From Deltaproteobacteria bacterium (lineage in GTDB: Bacteria > Desulfobacterota > Desulfuromonadia > Geobacterales > Pseudopelobacteraceae), in the NCBI GenBank assembly GCA_016182975.1, contig JACPFJ010000026.1, positions 1 to 64,000 of the forward strand: 64,000 nucleotides of DNA, in the 5' to 3' direction. Below the pieces are notes generated by a model. The model made no database searches. It had not been told where the DNA came from and saw nothing but the letters and a program-made list of their open reading frames with translations. This document shows, piece after piece, positions 8,754-16,542 of this stretch (positions within the stretch are counted from its first letter, which is position 1; each line of letters opens with the position of its first letter). A program made the position numbers and the translations under genes.

Positions 8754-9827
8754 TCATCCTTTATCGCTGCCATCCGTCACCACCTCTGCCCTGTATATCT
8801 CGAAAAGCGCCAGGAACAGCGCCAAAACGAGCGGCCCGATCACGACTCCGAGCAGGCCGAACGACACCAGTCCGCCCAGGCCGCCGATGGCGATCACCAG
8901 GACCGACAGCCTGGCCTTGCCGCTGATGAAGAACGGCCTGATGAGGTTGTCGATGCTGCTGACCACCAGGGCGCCCCAGAGCATGAGCCCTACCCCCTTC
9001 ACGACCTCCCCGCTCAAAAAGAGATATCCTGCGGCAGGCAGCCAGATGAGGGCCGTTCCCACTACCGGGACGAGCGCACAGACCGCCATGATGGCCCCGA
9101 AAAGCGGTGGCGAGGGCAAGCCGGCCGCCCAGAAGCCGATACCGCCCAGGACGCCCTGGACCAGGCAGGTGAGAAAGACGCCGTAGACGACCGCCATGAC
9201 GACCCTCTTGACCGTGTCCACCAGCACCCGCTTGTGGGATTCGTCCAGGGGGATGACGGAGAGAAGCTGCCTCTGGAAACCCTCGCCGTCGCGGTAGATG
9301 AAGAACAGAGAAATGACCATCAGGATCAGCTTGAGGACGAAGAACAGGACGTTTTTCGCCACCGCCTTCGAATAATTGAGCACGGTGGCGGCGATTTCCT
9401 TCATCTGGGGGAAGAGGGCCGCATCAAGTTCGAGGGTGAATGGGCCGAACCAGGCGTTCAGCCGCTCGATCCACGGCTTGAGCAGTGGATGGGCCTGGAT
9501 GTTCTCGAAGAGGTGTCTCCCCCCGTCGGCGGAGAGCCGCTCCAGAAACAGGTAGGCCGCCGCCGTCTCCCTGACGAGGAGGAAGACCATGCCGATCACC
9601 GGCAGGACAAGGACGAACACGACGGCAACGGTCATCACCGCGGCAGCTGTCTGTTGGCGCCCTGCGAGCCGGCTGCGCAGCCTCTTGAAGAGGGGAAAGG
9701 TGAGGATGCCGATCACCCCCGCCCAGCCGATGGGCGCCAGGAATGGGGCGACGATTGAATAGACCAGGTACAGCATCAGGACGATGGAGAAAAACGCCGT
9801 CAGTGCGAAAAAATGTGCTCGGTCCAT
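8754..9827 (-). CDS. AI-2E family transporter (PerM-like membrane protein)
   Basis: A 357-residue protein of the AI-2E/UPF0118 family. It has two N-terminal membrane helices (about residues 8-50), another near 60-90, a soluble stretch, then a C-terminal block of four or five helices including the family region LVPVVGTALIWLPAAGYLF and SSIDNLIRPFFISGKARLSVL. Family members are proposed to export small molecules or act as ion antiporters; no substrate can be assigned. The start at 9827 follows GGGAGGAG. The C-terminus DGSDKG is hydrophilic. It stands alone between the binding-protein operon and the methyltransferase pair. Confidence 0.85.
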   Translation of the reverse strand: MDRAHFFALTAFFSIVLMLYLVYSIVAPFLAPIGWAGVIGILTFPLFKRLRSRLAGRQQTAAAVMTVAVVFVLVLPVIGMVFLLVRETAAAYLFLERLSADGGRHLFENIQAHPLLKPWIERLNAWFGPFTLELDAALFPQMKEIAATVLNYSKAVAKNVLFFVLKLILMVISLFFIYRDGEGFQRQLLSVIPLDESHKRVLVDTVKRVVMAVVYGVFLTCLVQGVLGGIGFWAAGLPSPPLFGAIMAVCALVPVVGTALIWLPAAGYLFLSGEVVKGVGLMLWGALVVSSIDNLIRPFFISGKARLSVLVIAIGGLGGLVSFGLLGVVIGPLVLALFLALFEIYRAEVVTDGSDKG

Positions 9828-9853
9828 GTCAACTCCTCCCCAAAAAGCAATTG

Positions 9854-9883
9854 AAACGCAATGTCGCAAGGACGCAAAGAAAA
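9854..9883. repeat. CGCAAAG-type short repeat
   Basis: Three imperfect iterations of CGCAA(A/T/G)G between the AI-2E gene and the methyltransferase gene. A close relative lies at 38985-39015, so this is a dispersed non-coding family. No secondary structure is obvious. Confidence 0.45.
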
Positions 9884-9888
9884 ATGCA

Positions 9889-10566
9889 TCAGGCCCCGCG
9901 TTTGGCGAGCCAGATCGTGTGCCGCTCTCCCTTGCCGGGACCTCGCGCCCGCACGCGGACCTCGTCCACCTCGAAACCCGCCTGCCCCAGGAGCCTGGTA
10001 AAGGCCTGATCCGGACCGGCCGACCATACCGCCAACACCCCGCCCGGCCGCAAAGCCGCAAAGGCCGCATCCAGGCCGGGCCGCGAGTAGAGCCGGTCGT
10101 TGCCCCTGCGGGTCATCCCCACCGGGCCGTTGTCCACATCCAGCAGGATGGCGTCGTAGGCCCGCTCTTCAGACTGGATGATCCGGGCGACGTCGATCTC
10201 GCGAACCGTGACCCTGGCATCCTCAAGGGGATGGCCGGCCAGGTCCGCAAGGGGGCCACGGTTCCATTCCACCACCGCCGGTACCAACTCGGCCACCACC
10301 ACCCGCCCCCCGGCCCCGATCCTGCGCAGGGCCTCGGCAGTGGTGTAACCCATGCCCAGCCCCCCGATCAGAACCCGCTGGCAAGGGCGGTCGGCGATAC
10401 GGGCGCAGGCAAGTTCGGCCAGGGCCTCCTCCGATCCGTGGGCACGGCTGTTCATCAGCTCGCTGCCGTTCACCATGATCGAGTACTCCCTTCCCCGCCT
10501 GTAGAGGCGAAGCTCTCCGCCGCCTCCGGGTACCGGCGAGCTGTCGATGAACTCCCAGGGTATCAT
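9889..10566 (-). CDS. Spermidine-synthase-like methyltransferase-fold protein
   Basis: A 225-residue protein with a Rossmann-type SAM or decarboxylated-SAM binding site: VLIGGLGMGYTTAEAL is motif I, VVVAELVPAVVEWNRG motif II and YDAILLDVDNGP the acidic motif. This places it among spermidine-synthase-like proteins of unknown substrate; it is shorter than true spermidine synthases and lacks their N-terminal beta domain. I start it at 10566, where ATGA overlaps the stop of the DUF454 gene, with a GGAGAG upstream. The two genes are therefore translationally coupled. Function beyond the fold is unknown. Confidence 0.75.
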   Translation of the reverse strand: MIPWEFIDSSPVPGGGGELRLYRRGREYSIMVNGSELMNSRAHGSEEALAELACARIADRPCQRVLIGGLGMGYTTAEALRRIGAGGRVVVAELVPAVVEWNRGPLADLAGHPLEDARVTVREIDVARIIQSEERAYDAILLDVDNGPVGMTRRGNDRLYSRPGLDAAFAALRPGGVLAVWSAGPDQAFTRLLGQAGFEVDEVRVRARGPGKGERHTIWLAKRGA

Positions 10567-10976
10567 GAACGCTCTCCGCTCCCCGTCGGCAGTCGGAGCA
10601 GATGGACTGTGACCCCGACGGCGATAACGAGGAGCAGCACCCTGACCCACGGGAGCGGCACAACCAGGAAGGCCGATGCCGGCACGGTAAGCCAGACCAT
10701 GGCAATGGCGCTTACCTTGGCGCGCAGCGGGATGCCGGAGCCCTCAAGGTAGCCACGGATCATCGGCCCCAGCCGGCCGTGCCCCAGCAGCCGGCGGTGA
10801 AAGCGCTCCGAACTGCGGGCGAAACAGGCCGCGGCCAAGAGCAGCAGGGGTGTGGTCGGGAGCAGGGGGAGAAATATCCCCAGCACCCCGATGGCGGTAC
10901 AGATGAAGCCCGCGGCCAAGAGCAGCCAACGCAGGGCGTTGTCCTGCACGATTCCTGGTTTTTCCATCGTTGTCAT
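10563..10976 (-). CDS. YbaN-like DUF454 inner-membrane protein
   Basis: A 137-residue DUF454 (YbaN) protein. The signature is GVLGIFLPLLPTTPLLLLAA followed by CFARSSERFHRRLLGH, then two more hydrophobic segments, giving three or four membrane helices. The family's role is unknown. Its stop overlaps the start of the methyltransferase gene by four bases. The start at 10976 has an AAGGAT upstream; an internal Met four residues later is also possible. Confidence 0.85.
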   Translation of the reverse strand: MTTMEKPGIVQDNALRWLLLAAGFICTAIGVLGIFLPLLPTTPLLLLAAACFARSSERFHRRLLGHGRLGPMIRGYLEGSGIPLRAKVSAIAMVWLTVPASAFLVVPLPWVRVLLLVIAVGVTVHLLRLPTGSGERS

Positions 10977-11031
10977 ACGGGCATCCTTCGGGCCTGGTAC
11001 CGTTTTCTTCGGGGCTGCCGATCCCTTGCCT

Positions 11032-11430
11032 TTATGGCTGGGAAAACTCTTGCCGCGCAGGCAGAACCGGTTCCCTGGTCCTCATTTTTGCCGGCTTTTC
11101 CACCAGCGCCAACGGCGCAGTGAGTTGCTGGTAGCGCTCGAACAGAAACGCCACCCGCTCGGCTTCGGTATTTAAGGTGGTTTTACCGTAGGCCGCATCG
11201 ACAGCGCGGTCGAGCGCCTGGTGGGCCTTGACCAATTCTGGCGGCATGGTCAGGGGATCGTAGAAATCGGCCAGTGTGGCGTCAGGGAATGTGGCGCGGA
11301 GGTCAAGAACTGTCTTAGCGGCGGCGACAATCCCGCTTTTCAGCTGTCCGCAGACAGCTCGCATCCAGGCGTTGTGTCTGGTAGAACAAAGATTGTCAAG
11401 GTGGTAGAAGGTGGGATGGGAAAGAACGAA
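11032..11430 (-). pseudogene. Remnant of an MmeI-like restriction-modification enzyme
   Basis: The reading frame matches only the C-terminal end of the large MmeI/type IIL DNA methyltransferase family. First comes the block HNAWMRAVCGQLKSG from the end of the methylase/target-recognition part, then directly the C-terminal tail with FPDATLADFYDPLTMPPELV and HQALDRAVDAAYG. In intact relatives about 25 residues (a DYRYS...YNNFPWP stretch) separate these blocks, so there is an internal in-frame deletion, and the roughly 800 residues upstream, with the catalytic NPPF-type motif, are missing. A palindrome lies just where homology ends. It is a dead fragment of a former phage-defence gene. The identification rests on motif memory, not a search. 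Confidence 0.65.
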
Positions 11431-11435
11431 AGCGA

Positions 11436-11476
11436 GGGGTCGCTTCTCCAAATTTGAAATTTGGAGAAGCGACCCC
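11436..11476. repeat. Perfect 20-bp-arm palindrome (REP-like)
   Basis: GGGGTCGCTTCTCCAAATTT at 11436-11455, one G, then its exact reverse complement at 11457-11476. The GC-rich outside and AT-rich tip would form a very stable hairpin on either strand. It lies at the broken end of the restriction-enzyme remnant. Its form recalls REP sequences mobilised by RAYT transposases; none is in this window. Confidence 0.75.
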
Positions 11477-11503
11477 ATATCTCTTTCCAAGTAATTCATA
11501 ACG

Positions 11504-12031
11504 TTACCTTACGCCCATCTCCTTGGCGTAGTGGTCAAGATTGCCCACACTTGTCCCCAGCAAAGCAGCAGCCTCCCTAAACAGCAACCTTCCTTCATAG
11601 GCACTGGATAGAACCGCCTGGGAAAACCTGGTCCCGTTACGTGTTTTCAGCGTCCGGTAAAAATCTCCGCCACTCTCGGAATCTTCACGGGTGCGGGTCC
11701 ATTTGTCCCTCTCAGATTCATAGAAGCTCCAGTAACCGGCCCAATCAATCAGATTCAAGTCCAGCGCACGACGGGCAATAACCACGGTACTTACCCGGAG
11801 ATGACGGGCAAGGCGGTCGGCGTTCTCTCCAATATTCTGATTCGAGTTCCAGGTCACAAGAAACAGGTTTTTGGGCACTAGCTGCTTGAAGGTTGGAAGT
11901 GCTTCGCCCATTTCCCAGGCAAGCACCTTCTCAACCTTGGTCCCGATTTTATGAGCAAGCATATCCACGCCGAGGTAAGAACGTTCTCTTGCCCAGCGCA
12001 AAATATCAGGATTAACCAAAGCTTGCGACAT
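11504..12031 (-). pseudogene. XRE-ImmA/IrrE regulator gene with its protease centre deleted
   Basis: The N-terminus (VNPDILRWARERSYLGVDML, then KIGTKVEKVLAWEMGEALPTFKQ) is the helix-turn-helix part of the large XRE-ImmA/IrrE proteins. The C-terminus (ENADRLARHLRVSTVVIARRALDL, FYRTLKTRNGTRFSQAVL, LLGTSVGNL) is their usual tail. The central 100-150 residues, including the HExxH zinc-protease motif, are absent: FKQ joins directly to LVPKNLFLVTW. The frame is still open (175 codons from the ATG at 12031, which has a GAGGCGAAG before it), so a shortened protein could be made, but not as a protease. In intact systems the protein often pairs with a second short toxin-like gene; none is adjacent. Confidence 0.65.
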
Positions 12032-12206
12032 CTTCGCCTCTAAATTGTTATTAAGTGAACGGATTATACTCAAAACTGATTAAATTACCACCACCCAATT
12101 GTAAAGATCCACGCAAGAGTCATCCAGTGAAGACACACGCTGCCATCATCCCCGTACCATGTGCCCTGGCGTAACCATAACGCCTCGTTCCAGCTCAAGC
12201 GGCTAT

Positions 12207-12551
12207 CTACAGCAGCACCCGGTAATCGCACTTCAGCGCTACCCCCAGCTTTTTGGCGGTTTCCTTGCCGATGATCCGCTTGCCGCTCTCCATCTCACTG
12301 ATGTGGCGCTGGGGGATCCCGGTCGCCTCTGAAAGCTGCACCTGCGTCAACCCTTCACGATGCCGGTAGCCGCTAAGCAGCGTTCCGGCTTCATTTCCCT
12401 TGAACTCGGGGAAGGCCTCGCGCCAGGGGATACTATCCTGTGACTCCGTCAAACCAAGAGTGGCCGCATACCGGCGAAGCTCCTGGAGTTTCCCGGCGGG
12501 CCCGACAAAACGGGCAACATCAGTATGGCGCTTTTTCGTGAGTGCCTGCAT
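12207..12551 (-). CDS. XRE-family antitoxin
   Basis: A 114-residue protein with a C-terminal helix-turn-helix of the XRE type: SGYRHREGLTQVQLSEATGIPQRHISEMESGKR (about residues 60-92). It lies downstream of, and overlaps by 32 bases, a RelE/HigB-like toxin gene, the toxin-first order typical of higBA-like modules. It should neutralise the toxin and repress the pair. The N-terminal 55 residues are of unknown fold. Confidence 0.82.
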   Translation of the reverse strand: MQALTKKRHTDVARFVGPAGKLQELRRYAATLGLTESQDSIPWREAFPEFKGNEAGTLLSGYRHREGLTQVQLSEATGIPQRHISEMESGKRIIGKETAKKLGVALKCDYRVLL

Positions 12552-12798
12552 AAACTACCTCCACCAGCTTGTTCTCTTTATCCAGTACTTTCCAAACCAC
12601 CACATATGTCGGATTTCCCTTTTTCAGGTGGCAATGATGCCGCCCGTCTGTCAGCTTTGAATAATTCGGCCAATCGCCCCGTACCGGGCCGCCGGTCTCA
12701 ATGTCGTGCATGAGTGCGAACAGGATTTGACGAACCGGCTTAGACAGCTTCTCTTTCTGCTTCTCGGCCTTGCGGGATAGCTTCACGGTCCAAGTCAT
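12520..12798 (-). CDS. RelE/HigB-like toxin
   Basis: A 92-residue basic protein of the RelE/ParE fold. TVKLSRKAEKQKEKLSKPV is the typical N-terminal helix pair, and GRHHCHLKKGNPTYVVVWKV the central strands; relatives are ribosome-dependent mRNA interferases. It is translated ahead of, and overlapping with, the XRE antitoxin. An imperfect palindrome lies just upstream of the start and is the likely operator. The pair looks intact. Confidence 0.82.
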   Translation of the reverse strand: MTWTVKLSRKAEKQKEKLSKPVRQILFALMHDIETGGPVRGDWPNYSKLTDGRHHCHLKKGNPTYVVVWKVLDKENKLVEVVYAGTHEKAPY

Positions 12799-12803
12799 AA
12801 AAT

Positions 12804-12820
12804 ATACCTTCCAAAAGTAT
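12804..12820. promoter_or_regulatory. Candidate autoregulatory operator of the toxin-antitoxin pair
   Basis: ATACCTT (12804-12810), CCA, AAAGTAT (12814-12820) is a 6-of-7 inverted repeat beginning six bases upstream of the toxin start. XRE antitoxins usually bind such dyads over their own promoter. Confidence 0.4.
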
Positions 12821-12975
12821 AAGTCAATTGGGCTATACCGTCAGCCACCAACGCTCACGTTCTTAAAAACAATAACCGCTGCACCCGCATTACATCGGCA
12901 CAAGCGGTCCTTAATCACCCACTGCGCCCCACTGATGGCCCTCCAACGAAAAAGATGGCAAGCGGGTTCCGCTCA

Positions 12976-13719
12976 TCAGTACACGTGCGGATCGGGATGC
13001 TCCACCATCGGGTTCATGCGCACCGCCAGCGAGAAGAGGTAGGGGTAATCCTCCTTGAGATGCCTCATATAGAACACCCATTCGCGGGAGAGATAGCCGA
13101 AGGCGCGCTTGATGTCGCCGTTCAGATGCTCGCGGTCGGCGGTCGTCATCTCGTCGAGCGAATCGCGGGCGTCAAGCTCCTCCAGCAGGTGGAACACCGC
13201 CCAGAGCAGGTCGGTGAACTGCTCGTGCTCCAGCAGGCTCTGGTTCTCCAAGAGACCGACCAGGAAGCCGCGCCTGGCGATCAGAAAATCCTTGAGAAGC
13301 TGCCTGTGGTGACCTGAGCTGTCGATCTGCGGATCGTGGGAGCGCAGATAGGCCAGCGCCCGCTGGAAGTCGGCCTCGCCCCACTGGCCGCTCACCCTGA
13401 GCTCGCCGCGCAGTTCGGCGCCCATCACCACGCAGGAGGAGAGCTCCCTGAGCAGGCGGTTGCCCACCTCGCTGAAAAAGACGCCGATCACCATGTTCAG
13501 CTTGCGCATCAGGTTTTGGCGCTCGCGCTCGCGCATGATCTGTTCAACCATCAGCGTAACGAATATGATGTAAAGCGGCAGAAAGGCGAGATTTCCCAGG
13601 AACCAGACGCTCAGTTCCCTGATGCTACCCAAGAGGATGTAGTCCAGCCCGTAGAGCACCACCGAAAGGATCGCCAGCAGGACCAGCATGAAGTGTTTTT
13701 TGTGGATCAGGCCATTCAT
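12976..13719 (-). CDS. Membrane protein of unknown function
   Basis: A 247-residue protein I cannot name. Two N-terminal membrane helices (about residues 11-31 and 39-62) are followed by a charged cytoplasmic domain of some 180 residues, rich in helices, including RERERQNLMRKLNMVIGVFFSEVGNRLL and ending MVEHPDPHVY. I start it at 13719 (MNGLIHKK, behind a GGAG), because the longer frame would run into the upstream ABC permease gene, whose stop is at 13739. The 19-base gap suggests co-transcription with that permease and the pilS-like kinase. Confidence 0.65.
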   Translation of the reverse strand: MNGLIHKKHFMLVLLAILSVVLYGLDYILLGSIRELSVWFLGNLAFLPLYIIFVTLMVEQIMRERERQNLMRKLNMVIGVFFSEVGNRLLRELSSCVVMGAELRGELRVSGQWGEADFQRALAYLRSHDPQIDSSGHHRQLLKDFLIARRGFLVGLLENQSLLEHEQFTDLLWAVFHLLEELDARDSLDEMTTADREHLNGDIKRAFGYLSREWVFYMRHLKEDYPYLFSLAVRMNPMVEHPDPHVY

Positions 13720-13738
13720 TGATTCTATCTCCGTTGTA

Positions 13739-14905
13739 TCAACTCTCCCGCAACGCATCGACGATCTTGAGCCGGCTGGCGCGCACGGCCGGGACGACGC
13801 CGCCGACGAAACCCATGATGAGCGCAAACAGCATCGACTTCCAGATGATATCGAACGTCAGGGTAAATGAAAAGGCCAGCTCCGAAAAGGTCTGCCAGTT
13901 CATGGTCGAGATGGTGATCAAGTGCATGCACGACGCGAAGATCAGGCCGCTGATCCCGCCGATCAGCCCGAGCAGCAGCGCCTCCGCCAGGAAGGCGGCC
14001 AGGATGCTGTTGCGCCGGAAACCGATCGCCCGCAGGGTGCCGATCTCCCGCACCCGGTTGGCGACGGCGGCATACATGGTGATCATGGCGCCGATGACCG
14101 CGCCCAGTGAGAAGATCACCGTCAGCGACAACCCCAGGATGCGCAGGAACTTGGCCATGGCCTCGGACTGGTCGCGGTAGTACTGTTTCTCCCGTCTTAC
14201 GTCCAGCGTCAGGCGCGGGTCTCCGTCCAGCCGCTCCTTGACAACGGCGAAATCGCCGGCGTCGCGCAGCCTGAAGGTAACCGAGGAGTAGACCGGCCTC
14301 CGGAAGGCCTGCATGAGCTGGATGGCGTCCCCCCAGATCTCGGAGTTGAAACCGGTGGCGCCGGCATCGAAGACCCCGACCACCGTCCAGTCGCGCATGC
14401 CGAAGCGAAGCCGCTCGCCGATACCGCCCCCCTTGAAGCGCTTGGCGATACTGCTGCCCGCTATGATCTCCGCGGAGCCCGGCCGCGGCACGCGCCCCTC
14501 GGCGAGCCGCACCTGCGGACGCAGGGCGAGCGATGCCGGACCGATACCCCTGATGACCACATTGGCGGGCTTGTCGCTGCCGCGTTTGGGAAGGCTGATC
14601 AGCACCACCAACTCCTTGGTCAAAAGCGGCTGTCCGTCACCGCCGGTGGCGATCTCGGGCAGACTCTCCACTATGGCCGCCTGCCGGCGTTCCACACCGC
14701 TCTGTACCTCGGAGTTGGCCGCCTTGCGGGTGACGATGACATTATCGTCGGAACCGGTCTCTATCAGCGTTTTTTCCAATCCCGCCGACAGCATCAGGAC
14801 CGAGGCAAAGACGAACACCACCAGCGCCATTCCGGCCGCCGTCAGGAAGGTGGTCAGTCGGCGGGTAAACAGGTTGCGGAGGCTGTAGGAGAAGGGGATG
14901 CGCAT
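13739..14905 (-). CDS. MacB/FtsX-type ABC transporter permease
   Basis: A 388-residue permease of the MacB/LolC class: one N-terminal membrane helix (about 17-42), a large periplasmic MacB_PCD domain, then three C-terminal helices in the FtsX domain with AVANRVREIGTLRAIGFRR and FALIMGFVGGVVPAVRASRL. Such permeases move lipoproteins, antibiotics or peptides across the inner membrane together with an ATPase. No ATPase gene is next to it. It begins three bases after the pilS-like kinase stop, so it is in the pil operon transcript, where pilR would be expected. Confidence 0.85.
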   Translation of the reverse strand: MRIPFSYSLRNLFTRRLTTFLTAAGMALVVFVFASVLMLSAGLEKTLIETGSDDNVIVTRKAANSEVQSGVERRQAAIVESLPEIATGGDGQPLLTKELVVLISLPKRGSDKPANVVIRGIGPASLALRPQVRLAEGRVPRPGSAEIIAGSSIAKRFKGGGIGERLRFGMRDWTVVGVFDAGATGFNSEIWGDAIQLMQAFRRPVYSSVTFRLRDAGDFAVVKERLDGDPRLTLDVRREKQYYRDQSEAMAKFLRILGLSLTVIFSLGAVIGAMITMYAAVANRVREIGTLRAIGFRRNSILAAFLAEALLLGLIGGISGLIFASCMHLITISTMNWQTFSELAFSFTLTFDIIWKSMLFALIMGFVGGVVPAVRASRLKIVDALRES

Positions 14906-14908
14906 GGC

Positions 14909-16540
14909 TCAGATCGGCAGCATGATCGTGAAGCGGCAGCCGCCGTCGGCAGGGGCCTCGGCCGTGATGGTCCCGCCGTGGGCCTCGATGATCCGATAGG
15001 TGATGGCCAGCCCCAGGCCGGAGCCCTCCGGCTTGCTGGTCCAGAACGGTTCGAACAGGTGCGTGGCCGTTTCGGCGTTGATGCCGCTGCCGCTGTCGGT
15101 CACCGTGATGACGGCGACCGGCGACTTTTGGAATCCGTCGGCGCCGCTCAACAGGAATCGCGCCTCGATCTCCACCCTGCCGCCGTCGGGCATGGCATCC
15201 GCGGCATTGTGGAGCAGGTTGAGCAGCACCTGGCGCAGTTGGTTGACATCGCCCCGCACGACCATGTGTCCGGGTACGAGATTGGCGATGACAACCTGCC
15301 CGAAGCGGCTGTCGGAAGCTAGCAGTGTGCACATATCGTCACAGAGCGGGCGCAGCTCGACGCGCTCCTTCTGGGGGGAGGCGGGGCGTGCGTAGGCCAG
15401 GAAATCGGTGATAAGTGCGTTCAGCCGGTCCGACTCGCGCAGCACGATGGCCAGCAGGCGCCCGTCGTTCTCGGCGATGGTGCCGTGCTCCGCCAGGAGC
15501 TGGACCGATCCGCTCATGGCGGCCAATGGATTGCGGATCTCGTGGGCCATGCGGGCCGAAAGCTCGCCCAGCGCGGCCAGCCGGTCGGCCCTCTTGAGGG
15601 CCGCCTGCATCCGTTTCATGTCCGTCAGGTCCTTGAAATTGATGATCACGCCGGCCGGTTCGCCATGGGTATCGGTGAACGGCACGGCGCTGTAGCCGAG
15701 TATCATGCCCGCTCCATCACCGGGCTCGAACGCGAACTCGCCGTTCGCCGCAGAGTCAATATTTTCCACGATTCCGGACATGGCCGGGAAGATGGTGCCC
15801 AGGGGCGTGTCGTAGACATCTGCCTGGGTTTTGCCGGTCACCGCCTCCGCGTAGCGGTTGAATACCCTGATTCTCCCCTGCGGCGTTACGGTCAATAGCC
15901 CGCTCTCCACGTTCGCAACGATGGTCGTGCTCAAGCGCTCCAATTCCTCGTAGTCTACGGTCTTGTCCCTGAGGGCGTCCTCGCTCTCGCGGGCGCGCTG
16001 GTAGAGATAGCCGGTGATGAAGGCGGTGAGACAGAATCCGATCAGGTTGAGAAAGATCGTATAAAAGACGTGAGATGCCCCCAGATCCCGCGCGTCGGCT
16101 TGGCTCAGGCCGATTGACGAGAGCAGGCCGAAATACTGGAAGTCGATGATGGCGCCGTAGAGGATGCCGCACAGGGACGCCGTGTAGAGCGCCTCCCTGC
16201 GACCCAGGAGGACCCCTGCGTTCATGATGGAAAGGAGGTAGAGGAATGAATACGGGCTGAGGATGCCGCCGGTGAACAACAGCAGGACCGTTACGAAGAG
16301 CAGGTCCCAGATCGTCTGGAGATAGGTGATGAAAAAGCGTGCCCTGCCAAATCCGAGGGCAAGGTGGGAGACGACCGAGAAGATGAACGCGAACGCCATC
16401 AGCCTGACCAGCCCTGTCCGGAACTGGTCCTGGGCCGCGGCGGGGTCCTGAAAGCTTAGCAGCAGGGTTGACGCCAGGAACAGGAAGGAAACGATTATCC
16501 GGGCGTAGATGAAGATCCTGAGTCTGCGTTCAGGCCCCAT
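14909..16540 (-). CDS. pilS: PilS-type sensor histidine kinase
   Basis: A 543-residue histidine kinase. Six hydrophobic segments fill residues 8-180, followed by a PAS domain (about 200-310), a HisKA domain with phospho-acceptor His333 in MAHEIRNPLAAMSGSVQLL and a HATPase_c domain with NAADAMPDGG, DSGSGI and GSGLGLA boxes. This layout matches PilS, which with the NtrC-type PilR controls sigma-54-dependent pilin expression. It starts three bases after pilC. The expected pilR is not downstream in this window; an ABC permease gene takes its place, so the partner is elsewhere or the kinase has another role. Confidence 0.82.
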   Translation of the reverse strand: MGPERRLRIFIYARIIVSFLFLASTLLLSFQDPAAAQDQFRTGLVRLMAFAFIFSVVSHLALGFGRARFFITYLQTIWDLLFVTVLLLFTGGILSPYSFLYLLSIMNAGVLLGRREALYTASLCGILYGAIIDFQYFGLLSSIGLSQADARDLGASHVFYTIFLNLIGFCLTAFITGYLYQRARESEDALRDKTVDYEELERLSTTIVANVESGLLTVTPQGRIRVFNRYAEAVTGKTQADVYDTPLGTIFPAMSGIVENIDSAANGEFAFEPGDGAGMILGYSAVPFTDTHGEPAGVIINFKDLTDMKRMQAALKRADRLAALGELSARMAHEIRNPLAAMSGSVQLLAEHGTIAENDGRLLAIVLRESDRLNALITDFLAYARPASPQKERVELRPLCDDMCTLLASDSRFGQVVIANLVPGHMVVRGDVNQLRQVLLNLLHNAADAMPDGGRVEIEARFLLSGADGFQKSPVAVITVTDSGSGINAETATHLFEPFWTSKPEGSGLGLAITYRIIEAHGGTITAEAPADGGCRFTIMLPI

Positions 16541-16542
16541 GC

